Source of the DNA: Oligoflexia bacterium
Lineage (GTDB): Bacteria; Bdellovibrionota_C; UBA2361; JBGSMV01
DNA length: 64,000 bases
Direction of reading: 5' to 3'
Assembly: GCA_019694515.1 (NCBI GenBank)
Contig: JAIBBU010000004.1
Span: 1 to 64,000 of the forward strand
Both the position numbers and the translations under genes were made by a program. Below are positions 25,448 through 33,713 of the stretch, in pieces; the first letter of the stretch is position 1; the number at the start of each line of letters is the position of its first letter. The notes under the pieces were generated by a model, which did no database searches, had not been told where the DNA came from, and saw only the letters and a list, made by a program, of their open reading frames with translations.

Positions 25448-26395
25448 ATGATCCAGGCTTTGGAAACCTATAAGACCCTCGCGGACCGCTCACGGCTTCG
25501 GCTGCTAGTCATTCTTAACCGCGGGCATTTCAATGTGCAGGAACTGACCTCTATCCTGAAGCTCCGACAGCCCACCATCAGCCATCACCTGCGAGTGCTG
25601 CAGCAGATTGGTTTGGTCCAGGTTCAGCGTCAGGCGACCTGGGCCTATTACACCTTAAGCGACGACTCCCCCTCGCCCTCTATCCCCAACCGAATCGTAA
25701 AAAATTTCTTGGAGATCATTGCGGAGACTGAGGACCGAGAATTTAGCCGCATGTTAGAAAATGATCTGGAGCGACTACGAGCGGTAGTAGCGCATCGACG
25801 TGAACAGGCTAAGGTGTTCTTCGATCGTATTGCACCGGACTGGAAGCACCTGCGCGGCTCCGCCGGGGGCGCCGACGACTATCTAGAAGCGATTGTGAGG
25901 CAGATTCCTGACAGCTGCGCGCTCTTGGAATTAGGATGTGGTTCGGGAGCGCTGCTGGAAAAGATCGTTCCTCGATCGGGAGCCACTTTTGGAGTGGATT
26001 ACTCTCAGGCCATGTTAGATGAAGCTAAGATGACTCTGGGCAATAGAGCGGCCTCAGTCGATTTGCGATTAGGGTACCTCGAGCATCTGCCCTTCGGCGA
26101 CAATAGTGTGGATTTTATAGTCTCCTACATGGTGATGCGCCATGTGCCCGAGCCGCTTGAAGCGCTGCGTGATGCTTTTCGGGTAATGAAACCCGGCGGG
26201 ACTTTGCTAATCGCAGATCTGACTAATCACGAGGTCGAAGAGTTGCGCAGCCAATATTCGGATCTTTGGCTGGGCTTTGATCCATCTCAGTTCAGACGCT
26301 GGGTAGAACGCAGTGGTTTTGATATTTCAGACGTAACAATTTTTGGTCAGGCGCAAGATGCCTTCATGTTGAAGGCTTCGAAGCGCACTGAGTGA
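25448..26395 (+). CDS. sahR: ArsR-type regulator fused to a SAM-methyltransferase-like domain, SahR-like
   Basis: The 315-residue protein has an N-terminal ArsR winged helix (LADRSRLRLLVILNRGHFNVQELTSILKLRQPTISHHLRVLQQIGLV). After a linker it has a class I methyltransferase fold with LLELGCGSGALLEKI (motif I), YLEHLPFGDNSVDFIVSYMVMRHV and a post-motif LRDAFRVMKPGGTLLIADL. In SahR the second domain senses S-adenosylhomocysteine and does not necessarily methylate. Location directly upstream of ahcY, with a dyad in the promoter, supports that role strongly. I use the ATG at 25448, downstream of the operator. Confidence 0.9.
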   Translation: MIQALETYKTLADRSRLRLLVILNRGHFNVQELTSILKLRQPTISHHLRVLQQIGLVQVQRQATWAYYTLSDDSPSPSIPNRIVKNFLEIIAETEDREFSRMLENDLERLRAVVAHRREQAKVFFDRIAPDWKHLRGSAGGADDYLEAIVRQIPDSCALLELGCGSGALLEKIVPRSGATFGVDYSQAMLDEAKMTLGNRAASVDLRLGYLEHLPFGDNSVDFIVSYMVMRHVPEPLEALRDAFRVMKPGGTLLIADLTNHEVEELRSQYSDLWLGFDPSQFRRWVERSGFDISDVTIFGQAQDAFMLKASKRTE

Positions 26396-26431
26396 CTTTA
26401 TTTTTTGCAACTAACTATGGAGAAAGTAGCA

Positions 26432-27736
26432 ATGAAACAGGATCTAGTTGATTACAAAGTAGCCGACATAAACCTCGCCGAATGGGGTCGCAAATCCATT
26501 CAGATTGCCGAGAAAGAGATGCCGGGACTAATGAGCTTGCGTAAGGAATATGGCCCCTCTAAGCCCTTAAAAGGCGCGCGCATCGCCGGCTGTTTACATA
26601 TGACTATCGAGACGGCGGTCTTAATCGAGACACTCGTAGAACTCGGTGCAGACGTGCGCTGGTCCAGCTGCAACATTTTTTCAACCCAAGATCACGCCGC
26701 CGCTGCTATCGCCAAGGCCGGCATCCCGGTATTCGCTTGGAAGGGAGAGACTCTCGAGGAGTATGACTGGTGCATTGAAAAGACCCTGCTCTTCGGCGAC
26801 AAAGGCCCCAACATGATATTGGACGATGGCGGTGACTTGACGCTGTTGGTGCACGAAAAACATCCCGATCTGCTCAAAGACATCCGCGGTTTGTCAGAGG
26901 AAACCACCACCGGCGTGCATCGCCTCTACCAAATGTTCCAAGATAAGAAGCTCAAGGTTCCGGCTTTCGACGTAAACAACTCCGTAACCAAGAGCAAGTT
27001 CGATAACCTTTACGGTTGCCGGGAGTCACTGGCGGACGGCATCAAACGCGCGACGGATGTAATGCTGGCGGGCAAAGTAGTATGCATCGCCGGATACGGC
27101 GACGTGGGCAAGGGCTGCGCTCACTCAATGCGCAGCTACGGTGCACGCGTGATGGTGACCGAGATCGACCCGATCATTGCGCTGCAGGCGGCGATGGAAG
27201 GCTATCAGGTGGTGACGATGGAGACCGCGGCTGCTGTAGCCGACGTCTTCGTAACTGCGACCGGGAACGTTGATGTAATCACCGGTGCCCATATGGATAA
27301 GATGAAAGATCAGGCGATCGTCTGCAATATTGGACACTTTGATTCTGAGATTGACGTTGCTTGGCTCGAAAGTAACAGCAAGCTCAAGAAAACCAATGTG
27401 AAGCCGCAGGTTGACATTTACACCTGGCCGAACGGCAAAAGCTTGATTCTGCTAGCCAGTGGCCGGTTGGTAAACTTGGGCTGCGGCACAGGGCATCCGA
27501 GCTTTGTAATGTCAACCTCATTCACCAACCAGGTGATCGCGCAGATTGAACTCTTTACTAACTCGGCGAAGTATCCAGTCGGGGTTTACACCCTGCCGAA
27601 ACTACTCGACGAAAAGGTCGCGCGCTTGCATCTGCCCAAATTGGGAGTGGAGCTGACCACTTTGACGGCGAAGCAGGCTGACTATCTGGGCATCAATAAG
27701 GAAGGGCCCTTTAAGCCTGAGTTTTACAGGTACTAA
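26432..27736 (+). CDS. ahcY: Adenosylhomocysteinase
   Basis: A 434-residue enzyme that hydrolyses S-adenosylhomocysteine to adenosine and homocysteine, clearing the by-product of methylation. Visible motifs include [32 protein letters not shown], the NAD-binding [30 protein letters not shown] and the C-terminal KPEFYRY with the Lys and Tyr that close over NAD. I choose the ATG at 26432, which has GGAG 9 nt upstream. It follows sahR by 36 nt in one transcription unit. Confidence 0.97.
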   Translation: MKQDLVDYKVADINLAEWGRKSIQIAEKEMPGLMSLRKEYGPSKPLKGARIAGCLHMTIETAVLIETLVELGADVRWSSCNIFSTQDHAAAAIAKAGIPVFAWKGETLEEYDWCIEKTLLFGDKGPNMILDDGGDLTLLVHEKHPDLLKDIRGLSEETTTGVHRLYQMFQDKKLKVPAFDVNNSVTKSKFDNLYGCRESLADGIKRATDVMLAGKVVCIAGYGDVGKGCAHSMRSYGARVMVTEIDPIIALQAAMEGYQVVTMETAAAVADVFVTATGNVDVITGAHMDKMKDQAIVCNIGHFDSEIDVAWLESNSKLKKTNVKPQVDIYTWPNGKSLILLASGRLVNLGCGTGHPSFVMSTSFTNQVIAQIELFTNSAKYPVGVYTLPKLLDEKVARLHLPKLGVELTTLTAKQADYLGINKEGPFKPEFYRY

Positions 27737-27752
27737 GTTCTGGTCTGAAAGC

Positions 27753-27789
27753 GGGCCGGTGTTAAAGCTTGATCCCTTTAACCCGGCCC
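27753..27789 (+). terminator. Long-stem terminator after ahcY
   Basis: GGGCCGG plus GTTAAAG (27753-27767, one bulged T at 27760) pairs with CTTTAAC plus CCGGCCC (27776-27789), a 14-bp stem with an 8-nt loop. The following tract (CCTTTGC) is T-poor, so it may act as an intrinsic terminator of moderate strength or as a 3' stabiliser. Confidence 0.6.
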
Positions 27790-27866
27790 CCTTTGCATCT
27801 AGCGGTCCGGTTACCAACTTTGCGCGGCTTGCCCAGTTTGGCCCCTGCATCCTAAGATTATTGTTC

Positions 27867-27893
27867 GGTTACGTTGCCTGATATGCCGTAACC
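27867..27893 (+). promoter_or_regulatory. Inverted repeat upstream of tatB
   Basis: GGTTACG (27867-27873) and CGTAACC (27887-27893) form a 7-bp dyad with a 13-nt gap, ending 16 nt before the GTG of tatB. It could be an operator or an mRNA hairpin close to the ribosome-binding site (GAGG). No regulator can be named. Confidence 0.3.
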
Positions 27894-27909
27894 AAACTCC
27901 GAGGAACCT

Positions 27910-28224
27910 GTGTTTGGACTTAGCCTCCCTGAGCTCATTGTAATCTTTGCCGTTGCATTGATCGCATTTGGACCAGAAAAGTTACCCGAGCTAGCGCGCC
28001 ACCTCGGCAAGATGTCGGCCCAGCTGCGACGCGCCTCAGATCAGATGCGCCGGGAATTCTACAATTCCGTCTATAAGCCGATGCAGGACCTTGATCGTGA
28101 GGCTCAACTGGGCACCCGCAATATAGTGCAGCTGCCCCCTGCCGAAGAGCCTCGCGCTGTCCCCAAACAGCCCGACCCTGCTGTCGTGCCCCCCACTACC
28201 AATTCCGGAGAGCCGCAGAAGTGA
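27910..28224 (+). CDS. tatB: Sec-independent translocase subunit TatB-like
   Basis: The 104-residue protein has an N-terminal membrane helix with the TatA/B pattern FGLSLPELIVIFAVALIAFGPEKLPELARHLGK, including the conserved FGPEKLP hinge. An amphipathic helix and a Pro-rich acidic tail follow. The extended amphipathic helix and position before tatC favour TatB over TatA, but the two are hard to tell apart. The start is GTG with GAGG upstream. The stop overlaps the tatC GTG start. Confidence 0.85.
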   Translation: MFGLSLPELIVIFAVALIAFGPEKLPELARHLGKMSAQLRRASDQMRREFYNSVYKPMQDLDREAQLGTRNIVQLPPAEEPRAVPKQPDPAVVPPTTNSGEPQK

Positions 28225-29009
28225 ACCTTCCCAGTCCGACACCAGCAGGTCAGGAAGCCAAAGAGATGGGATTCTTAGAACATTTGGGAGAACTCCGCAC
28301 CCGTTTGATTACCTGCGCGATTGCGATCACGTTGTTGGCCTGCGTTTCATATTCCTTTTCTGAATGGCTTTTTAATCTCCTCACGCGCCCCTATTTCAAT
28401 GCCTTTGCCCATGACACCTTGATCGGTACCGGTCCGGCCGAGGCCTTCATGCTGCGAATTAAAGTTTCATTTTTCTCCGGCCTGCTGTTGTCATTGCCGG
28501 TGCTCTTCTACCAGCTCTGGATGTTTGTAGCTCCCGGCCTATACCATGAAGAACGGCGCTTGGTGCTACCCTTCGTGGTCATTAGTTCGCTGCTCTTCGC
28601 CGCCGGGGCCTCCTTCTGTTATAAGATTATCTTCCCGTTTGCTTTTGATTTCTTTAAGGAGCAATACCAGGCGATCGGTCTCACTCCCGCGATCCGCATG
28701 ACCGAGCACCTGTCGGTGATGGTACAGGGCATGCTGGGGTTCGGCCTTGTATTTGAAATGCCGGTAGCAGCATATTTTCTGGGCCGCGCTGGTATAATTA
28801 ATCACCGCATGATGATCTCTGGCCTGCGCTATGCGATCGTAATCATCTTCATTGCAGCGGGAGTACTAACTCCTCCCGATGTTTTGACTCAGTTCTTGAT
28901 GGCGCTTCCATTATTGGCGCTGTATGGCATTAGCATCTTAATCGTCAAGTACTGCGGATCTGCGGTAGCCAGCGAGCCCCCTACTTCCCCGGATCAACCT
29001 AATCTATAG
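28221..29009 (+). CDS. tatC: Sec-independent translocase subunit TatC
   Basis: A 262-residue protein with six hydrophobic segments. MGFLEHLGELRTRLI is the conserved TatC N-terminus that contacts the twin-arginine signal. FSGLLLSLPVLFYQLWMFVAPGLYHEERR and GFGLVFEMPVAAYFLG are further signature blocks, the second with the functionally important Glu. It forms the Tat receptor for folded proteins. It is translationally coupled to tatB, and an HDOD gene follows after 11 nt. Confidence 0.96.
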   Translation: MNLPSPTPAGQEAKEMGFLEHLGELRTRLITCAIAITLLACVSYSFSEWLFNLLTRPYFNAFAHDTLIGTGPAEAFMLRIKVSFFSGLLLSLPVLFYQLWMFVAPGLYHEERRLVLPFVVISSLLFAAGASFCYKIIFPFAFDFFKEQYQAIGLTPAIRMTEHLSVMVQGMLGFGLVFEMPVAAYFLGRAGIINHRMMISGLRYAIVIIFIAAGVLTPPDVLTQFLMALPLLALYGISILIVKYCGSAVASEPPTSPDQPNL

Positions 29010-29020
29010 GCTGGCAGCGC

Positions 29021-29974
29021 ATGGAGACCGGATTAAATAGCTTTTTGAACGTTACCGGACGCACTGATCCAAGCTGGGAGGCAGCCGCCGGGGTAGTTTC
29101 ATCCCGCATCCAGATCCCAATTCACGTGTGGCAGCTTTTTCGGAATGCCTGGCATGGCGCAGCCGATAGCAAAGAGTTCATGAAGATTTTAGGCTTTTCA
29201 AAGCTGAAACCGATTGCGCTGCTTCATGCCGCCAACATCATGCCGCCTGGTAGCACCCCCAGCGGCGCATTGATTGAAAGTGCTATTCAAAATCTTGGGG
29301 CGAGATTGAGTGTCGCCGTGCTCTCAATTAGTTTTGTATGCCGTGAAGTTCTGAATTCCAAACCGCCAAGAGCCTGGCGCAGTACCTTCGAAAAAATGAT
29401 GACAGCGGTTGAAATCGGCTACAAGGTCGGCGCACGCTCTTTCGAGATCGGAATCGAAGGCGGGGCCATGGTGGGATTCACCATGTATGCCGGGCATGCC
29501 CTTCTAATGGCGGAAAATGGAAAGGTGTACCGGGATTGGTTTAATACCACGCATGGAGGCGAGCGAAGTTCTCGCGAGATCGAATTGGAAACATTTGGCT
29601 GTGAGCCATACCAAATCGGCGCAGTGCTTTTGCAGACCTTGGGCTTCGGGCACGAAATGGCGATCGGCGTGGCGTGCGCAGCCGGTAATATACATCCGCA
29701 GTTTATGATTCTCCCGCCGGAGGTTAAGAAGTGGCAGGCCGTTTATCAATGGATTGAGGCGCTGCGACTGGGGCGTAATTTCCCCGCCGACCCGGATGTC
29801 AGAAATTTCTTTCCGGAACTCGCACCTCCTGCGCCCGGAAGTTCACAGGCCAAGAACTTGACCCTTGAAGTGCTCTACACTGAGGTGGCTAAGATTCGTT
29901 CCGTGGGATCGGGCTGGACCTGGCACTTACCGAAGTCCAGCTACGAAGAGACCTCGCAAATGTTAGGCCAATAG
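29021..29974 (+). CDS. Degenerate HDOD-domain protein
   Basis: The 317-residue protein follows the HDOD order. ALLHAANIMPPGSTPSGALIESAIQNLGARLSVAVL matches the LxLANSA...SI..AI..LG segment. EIGYKVGARSFEIGIEGGAMVGFTMYAGHALLM corresponds to the second half, where HD proteins have the GLLHDIG metal site, here reduced to YAGHALL. ELETFGCEPYQIGAVLLQTLGFG follows as in other family members. HDOD proteins act in signalling as protein-binding modules without catalysis. It is 11 nt after tatC and probably in the same operon. Its target is unknown. Confidence 0.72.
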   Translation: METGLNSFLNVTGRTDPSWEAAAGVVSSRIQIPIHVWQLFRNAWHGAADSKEFMKILGFSKLKPIALLHAANIMPPGSTPSGALIESAIQNLGARLSVAVLSISFVCREVLNSKPPRAWRSTFEKMMTAVEIGYKVGARSFEIGIEGGAMVGFTMYAGHALLMAENGKVYRDWFNTTHGGERSSREIELETFGCEPYQIGAVLLQTLGFGHEMAIGVACAAGNIHPQFMILPPEVKKWQAVYQWIEALRLGRNFPADPDVRNFFPELAPPAPGSSQAKNLTLEVLYTEVAKIRSVGSGWTWHLPKSSYEETSQMLGQ

Positions 29975-30006
29975 AGCTAAGAGTCGAAGATTGTTCGGCT
30001 CTAGGT

Positions 30007-30024
30007 AAATCTCCGAGATTTTTT
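30007..30024 (+). terminator. Weak AT-rich terminator of the tat operon
   Basis: AAATCT (30007-30012) pairs with AGATTT (30016-30021) around CCG, and the stem runs into a T6 tract. The stem is short and AT-rich, so termination here would be partial. Confidence 0.4.
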
Positions 30025-30038
30025 CTAACTCCGTTCTA

Positions 30039-30067
30039 TTGACGCGCGGGCATTTCGCCCCGATAAT
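30039..30067 (+). promoter_or_regulatory. Near-consensus promoter of a small RNA
   Basis: TTGACG (30039-30044), exactly 17 bp, GATAAT (30062-30067). No gene starts within 300 nt, but a perfect terminator ends 135 nt downstream, so it should drive a short transcript starting near 30075. Confidence 0.75.
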
Positions 30068-30073
30068 AGTATT

Positions 30074-30202
30074 TAAGACAATAATTCTGATCCCAGCCTT
30101 TCCCTCCCCATTGTCTTAGCTTCCCGAACGGCTGGATCGCGGAATTAGGGTCATTCATACTGGGGCATTCATTCCAGCGCTGGAATGAATGCCATTTTTT
30201 TT
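30074..30202 (+). ncRNA. Candidate small regulatory RNA, about 130 nt
   Basis: The predicted transcript runs from the promoter at 30039-30067 to the terminator at 30164-30202. It begins directly with a stem: TAAGACAAT (30074-30082) pairs with ATTGTCTTA (30110-30118) around a 27-nt loop. The loop is pyrimidine-rich (TTTCCCTCCCC at 30099-30109), the kind of sequence that could pair with Shine-Dalgarno regions. A less structured 45-nt middle separates it from the terminator stem. No open frame with a ribosome-binding site is present. Existence as an RNA is inference from signals; function is unknown. Confidence 0.65.
30164..30202 (+). terminator. Perfect Rho-independent terminator
   Basis: GGCATTCATTCCAGC (30164-30178) is followed at once by its exact complement GCTGGAATGAATGCC (30179-30193), then A and eight T residues (30195-30202). 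This is one of the two strongest terminators in the window and has no protein gene directly upstream. Confidence 0.95.
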
Positions 30203-30381
30203 GCCTTGCCTCAGCCCTTTTTCGCCGCGGCATAAGCGCTATGAGCAGCCGGCGACCATCCAGAGATTACTTTTTGGCCGCGCTTTAGTAATATCCCAGC
30301 GCACAAATTTTAAACCTTGATATCCGGGAGATCCGAGTCTAAAGGCACCTCCAAAGCGGGGCGCGAGCACAGTTTGAAAAT

Positions 30382-31449
30382 ATGCTGAAGAAACCAGCGA
30401 CTGCTAAAATCAAATTATCTGATCTGCTGCAATTACTGGGAGCGGCGCCGATCTCCTCGGGTAATCCAGAGGTCAGCGGCATCTGCCCCCTGGACCAGTT
30501 AAAGCCTCAGGCCGTGACTTTCTTGACCATGAAACATGCGGCTCTTTGTACGCCGCAGCTCCTCCAAGATCTCACACTGGCAAAGATCGCCGCGCTAATT
30601 ATTCCAGAGAACATCAACCCGACCCCACTACCGGCGGGCCCGATATTAATTAAGGTACCTGATCCACTGCGCGCAGTTATTACCCTAGTGCCTTTGTTTT
30701 ACGAAAAAAGCGCCTCCCCGCCCGGGGTCAGCCCTAAAGCCGACGTAGACCCCTCAGTCAAACTGGGTGCGGAAGTGCATATCGGTGCATTCTCATCGAT
30801 TGCCGCTTTAAGCGAAATCGGAGAGCGGACCGTTATTCATCCGAATGTTACGATTTACGCCGGAACAAGAATCGGCAAAGACTGTGTAATCCATGCCGGC
30901 GCGGTCATTCGCGAAGAATGCGAGCTCGGTGATGGTTGCGTGGTGCAAAATGGCGCGGTTATCGGCGCCGACGGTTTCGGATATCTGCCCGATCCTGCAA
31001 AGGGGCTGACCAGCGTTCCTCAGGTTGGAAATGTGAAGATCTCGGCGCAGGTTGATATCGGTGCGAACAGCTGCATCGATCGAGCCGCTTTAGGCTCAAC
31101 CATAGTGGGGCGCGGAAGCAAGATCGACAATTTGGTGCAGGTTGGCCACAACGTCCGCATTGGGGAACACAGTCTGCTATGCGGGCAGGCTGGCGTTGCT
31201 GGGAGCGTCAAAATCGGGAATGGCTGTGTGCTGGGAGGCCAATCCGGAGTTGCCGACCATTTGACCCTGGCCGATGGAGTCCGGCTCGCAGCACAGACCG
31301 GCGTCACGGGCAATTTAAGCGAGAAGGGAGACTATGCCGGTTTCCCGGCTATCCCCGCGCGCGTGTGGCGTCGCCAATTAGGCACTCTTTCCCGGCTTGC
31401 GAAGAACATCAAGCTGTTGGAGAAACTCTTTAAGGATTCCAAAGAATGA
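30382..31449 (+). CDS. lpxD: UDP-3-O-acyl-glucosamine N-acyltransferase LpxD
   Basis: A 355-residue enzyme of lipid A synthesis that adds the N-linked acyl chain to UDP-3-O-acyl-glucosamine. The N-terminal uridine-binding domain is followed by a left-handed beta-helix of hexapeptide repeats (residues about 115-310). The catalytic His256 lies in IDNLVQVGHNVRIG, and the C-terminal helix ends the protein. Its presence supports an outer membrane with lipopolysaccharide. It stands without other lpx genes; the stop overlaps the VWA lipoprotein start by 4 nt. Confidence 0.96.
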   Translation: MLKKPATAKIKLSDLLQLLGAAPISSGNPEVSGICPLDQLKPQAVTFLTMKHAALCTPQLLQDLTLAKIAALIIPENINPTPLPAGPILIKVPDPLRAVITLVPLFYEKSASPPGVSPKADVDPSVKLGAEVHIGAFSSIAALSEIGERTVIHPNVTIYAGTRIGKDCVIHAGAVIREECELGDGCVVQNGAVIGADGFGYLPDPAKGLTSVPQVGNVKISAQVDIGANSCIDRAALGSTIVGRGSKIDNLVQVGHNVRIGEHSLLCGQAGVAGSVKIGNGCVLGGQSGVADHLTLADGVRLAAQTGVTGNLSEKGDYAGFPAIPARVWRRQLGTLSRLAKNIKLLEKLFKDSKE

Positions 31450-33074
31450 TAAATCGAGTGCCTCTCCGCTCCCTTGCCTGGCTTGTCGTGGGCTTACTCC
31501 TCTGGGGCTGTCATGAACAGCAGGTCGAAGAGAAGCCAGCCGAAGCCATCACGGTGCGGCTCGTCCACGGCGCAGAGCTGACTAATTATCTGACTCCAAT
31601 TCAGGAGGATTTTAACAATCGGCGGCATACCCTGTCGGATGGCACTCCGATTAAACTCGAACTAATCGCCGAGTCGGGCCTTAGCGCCGCGCGTGCCATG
31701 GCTAAGGGGGAGCTGAAGACAGCGCTCTGGCTATCCCCTTCCTCCGCATTAATCGATTTCGTCAATACGCACCTGACCAACCTCGGCCCACCCCAGGTTG
31801 ATTGCAAACAGCTGTTCGCCACACCGATCGTCTTAGCAGTTAATTCCAACAACACCGCACTGTTCGCCGCAAATGACCACAAGTTCTCATGGCGAGAGTT
31901 TATCGAAGGGAAATTAGGGGCAGCTGCCGGTGGAGCCCGAGTTAGTTTTAGCCATTCAAATCCCCTGACTTCGTCCAGCGGCCTGGCTGCGTTAACTCAG
32001 CTCGCATATCTTGCATCCTATACCCACAGCGCCGATCTAGATTATGACACCCTCACCAGCGAAAGCTCCCTCAAGCGCTTGAAGAATTATGAGCTGCTCG
32101 CCACGGCTTATACCGCGGGAGACTCCTCGCCATTATCGAGGCTGGCAAATGCCCCCGGCGGCAGAGCCTCTTTCGTGCTAACAACCGAGTTTGAAGTTGC
32201 CAACTTTAATCGCCGCAAAGTAGCTGGAGCCGCGCAGCTTGCAGCCCTGTATCCAACCGAAGGTACTTACTGGGAAGATTATAACCTGTGTACTTCGGAT
32301 GCCGATTGGGTCACGACCGCTCACCGCGCTGCGATTCGACAGGTCGTAGGACTGCTGAGTTCCGAAGCGGCGCAGCTAAAGGTCAAGGGTTTCGGCTTTA
32401 GACCCTCGATTGTGCACTTTGAAGAGGTCGCACCGCTGACCAGTGAGTTTGGCGTCAATCCTCAGCTTCCCACCACTTCCTTGCAGCCCGCTCCCGGCAA
32501 TGTGGTCAACCATTTGCTCGATTCCTGGCCGAAACTGATGAAACCGCTGGCGGTAATGCTAGTAGTGGACACATCCGGCAGCATGGAGAACGCGCTTGCC
32601 ATTGGTCAAGAACAGTTCCGAAATTGGATCGCTGCGTCGCCGGCTCGCGATCAAAAGGGGCTGATTAGCTTCTCCTCGGAGGCCAAGGTGCTGGCACCGT
32701 TTAGCGGCGATTCATTAGCGCTTATTCAGCAGCTCGATCCTTTAAAGAGTATCGGCGGCAGCGCGCTCTACGACGCGGTCAAGCGCGCTTTCGATTATGT
32801 GTCCGACGCCGCTCTGAATGACTACCGACGGAGTATCATCCTTTATACCGATGGCGAGGATAAGAATTCGCAGGTGAGCTTGGATCTGCTCTCCGATATT
32901 GTGCGTCAGAAGTCGTTTGCAAATGATATCAATTTTATCGTGATCGCTATTCAGCGCGGCTCAACTGATTTCTCTGATTTGAAGCGCCTCACCAAAGAAG
33001 CCAACGGAGTTTATCGAGAGGGTGACCTATTCGAAATCGATAAGCTCTTCGCTGAAATCCTGCGCTCAGTCTAG
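31446..33074 (+). CDS. Lipoprotein with substrate-binding-like and VWA domains
   Basis: The 542-residue protein has a lipoprotein signal (VVGLLLWGC, Cys22). An extracellular solute-binding-like domain follows at residues 37-310 (VRLVHGAELTNYLTPIQEDFNNRR, FATPIVLAVNS, SHSNPLTSSSGLAAL). The C-terminal VWA domain has an intact MIDAS: DTSGSM near residue 375, a Thr/Ser in SFSSEAKVL, and LYTDGEDKNS. Proteins of this architecture are known but poorly characterised; the VWA part likely binds a metal-dependent partner at the cell envelope. It is translationally coupled to lpxD by an ATGA overlap. Confidence 0.87.
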   Translation: MINRVPLRSLAWLVVGLLLWGCHEQQVEEKPAEAITVRLVHGAELTNYLTPIQEDFNNRRHTLSDGTPIKLELIAESGLSAARAMAKGELKTALWLSPSSALIDFVNTHLTNLGPPQVDCKQLFATPIVLAVNSNNTALFAANDHKFSWREFIEGKLGAAAGGARVSFSHSNPLTSSSGLAALTQLAYLASYTHSADLDYDTLTSESSLKRLKNYELLATAYTAGDSSPLSRLANAPGGRASFVLTTEFEVANFNRRKVAGAAQLAALYPTEGTYWEDYNLCTSDADWVTTAHRAAIRQVVGLLSSEAAQLKVKGFGFRPSIVHFEEVAPLTSEFGVNPQLPTTSLQPAPGNVVNHLLDSWPKLMKPLAVMLVVDTSGSMENALAIGQEQFRNWIAASPARDQKGLISFSSEAKVLAPFSGDSLALIQQLDPLKSIGGSALYDAVKRAFDYVSDAALNDYRRSIILYTDGEDKNSQVSLDLLSDIVRQKSFANDINFIVIAIQRGSTDFSDLKRLTKEANGVYREGDLFEIDKLFAEILRSV

Positions 33075-33101
33075 GAAGCTTAACCCCGCCCAATGTGGGG
33101 C

Positions 33102-33713
33102 CTATAGCAGCTTGCGTGCCGCAACGCTGATGACCTGCGCTACGTTCTTCGATTTAGCCAATTTCTTAAGATCGGTTGCATTGAGGAACTTTACCCAACG
33201 CAGTGCCACATCCGATGGGGCTTTGGGATTACAGACCAAATTGGCCTTTACCCGGTAATTACGCATCCAGGTTGTAGTCCCTGCGATAGCCCGCAGCACT
33301 GCCTCCGGCACATGGGGGCTACGCGAAAACTCCTCAATCTCCGGCAGCTGAATCTTGGGGTTCTTAAGCACCGCGAGATGCACTACACGATTAGGATCGG
33401 TGATTAGCGCACCACGGCAGGTCGCATTGCCGAACATCGCCAGCTTGATCTTTTGAGGGATCGACATGTCACCCAAAAGGAAGCGTAAGTTAACTTTATC
33501 ATCCGCTGCTTGAAGCTTGGACGCGGGTCCAGGCGCGGCCGCAGAAGGTTCTACCGTTCCGCCTTCTTCTGCCAGCAGCTCCGGCGCCACGCCGAGCTCG
33601 GTTGGACCGCCCTCCAGATACGTCTGCATGGCCTGCAGTTCATCATCAGAGAGCAGTTTTTCGCTGCGCAATTCCGCCAGGAAAGCTAATGTTTCGGCCT
33701 TTTCGTCACTCAT
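33102..33713 (-). CDS. Conserved hypothetical protein with HEAT-like repeat domain
   Basis: A 203-residue protein. The acidic N-terminus and a Pro/Ala linker lead to a helical domain (SIPQKIKLAMFGNATCRGALITDPNRVVHLAVLKNPKIQLPEIEEF...LKKLAKSKNVAQVISVAARKLL). The pattern KIKLAxFGN..R..LI.DPN..V..AVLKNP...EI is conserved in deltaproteobacteria-like genomes and resembles short HEAT-like repeats. Function unknown. It is the last gene of the dnaE-to-coaX operon; its start overlaps the coaX end by 8 nt. Confidence 0.82.
   Translation of the reverse strand: MSDEKAETLAFLAELRSEKLLSDDELQAMQTYLEGGPTELGVAPELLAEEGGTVEPSAAAPGPASKLQAADDKVNLRFLLGDMSIPQKIKLAMFGNATCRGALITDPNRVVHLAVLKNPKIQLPEIEEFSRSPHVPEAVLRAIAGTTTWMRNYRVKANLVCNPKAPSDVALRWVKFLNATDLKKLAKSKNVAQVISVAARKLL

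Noticed and set aside
30036..30233. 65-codon minus-strand frame over the small RNA locus
   Set aside because: Basic, low-quality composition and no ribosome-binding site; the promoter and terminator on the plus strand explain the region better.
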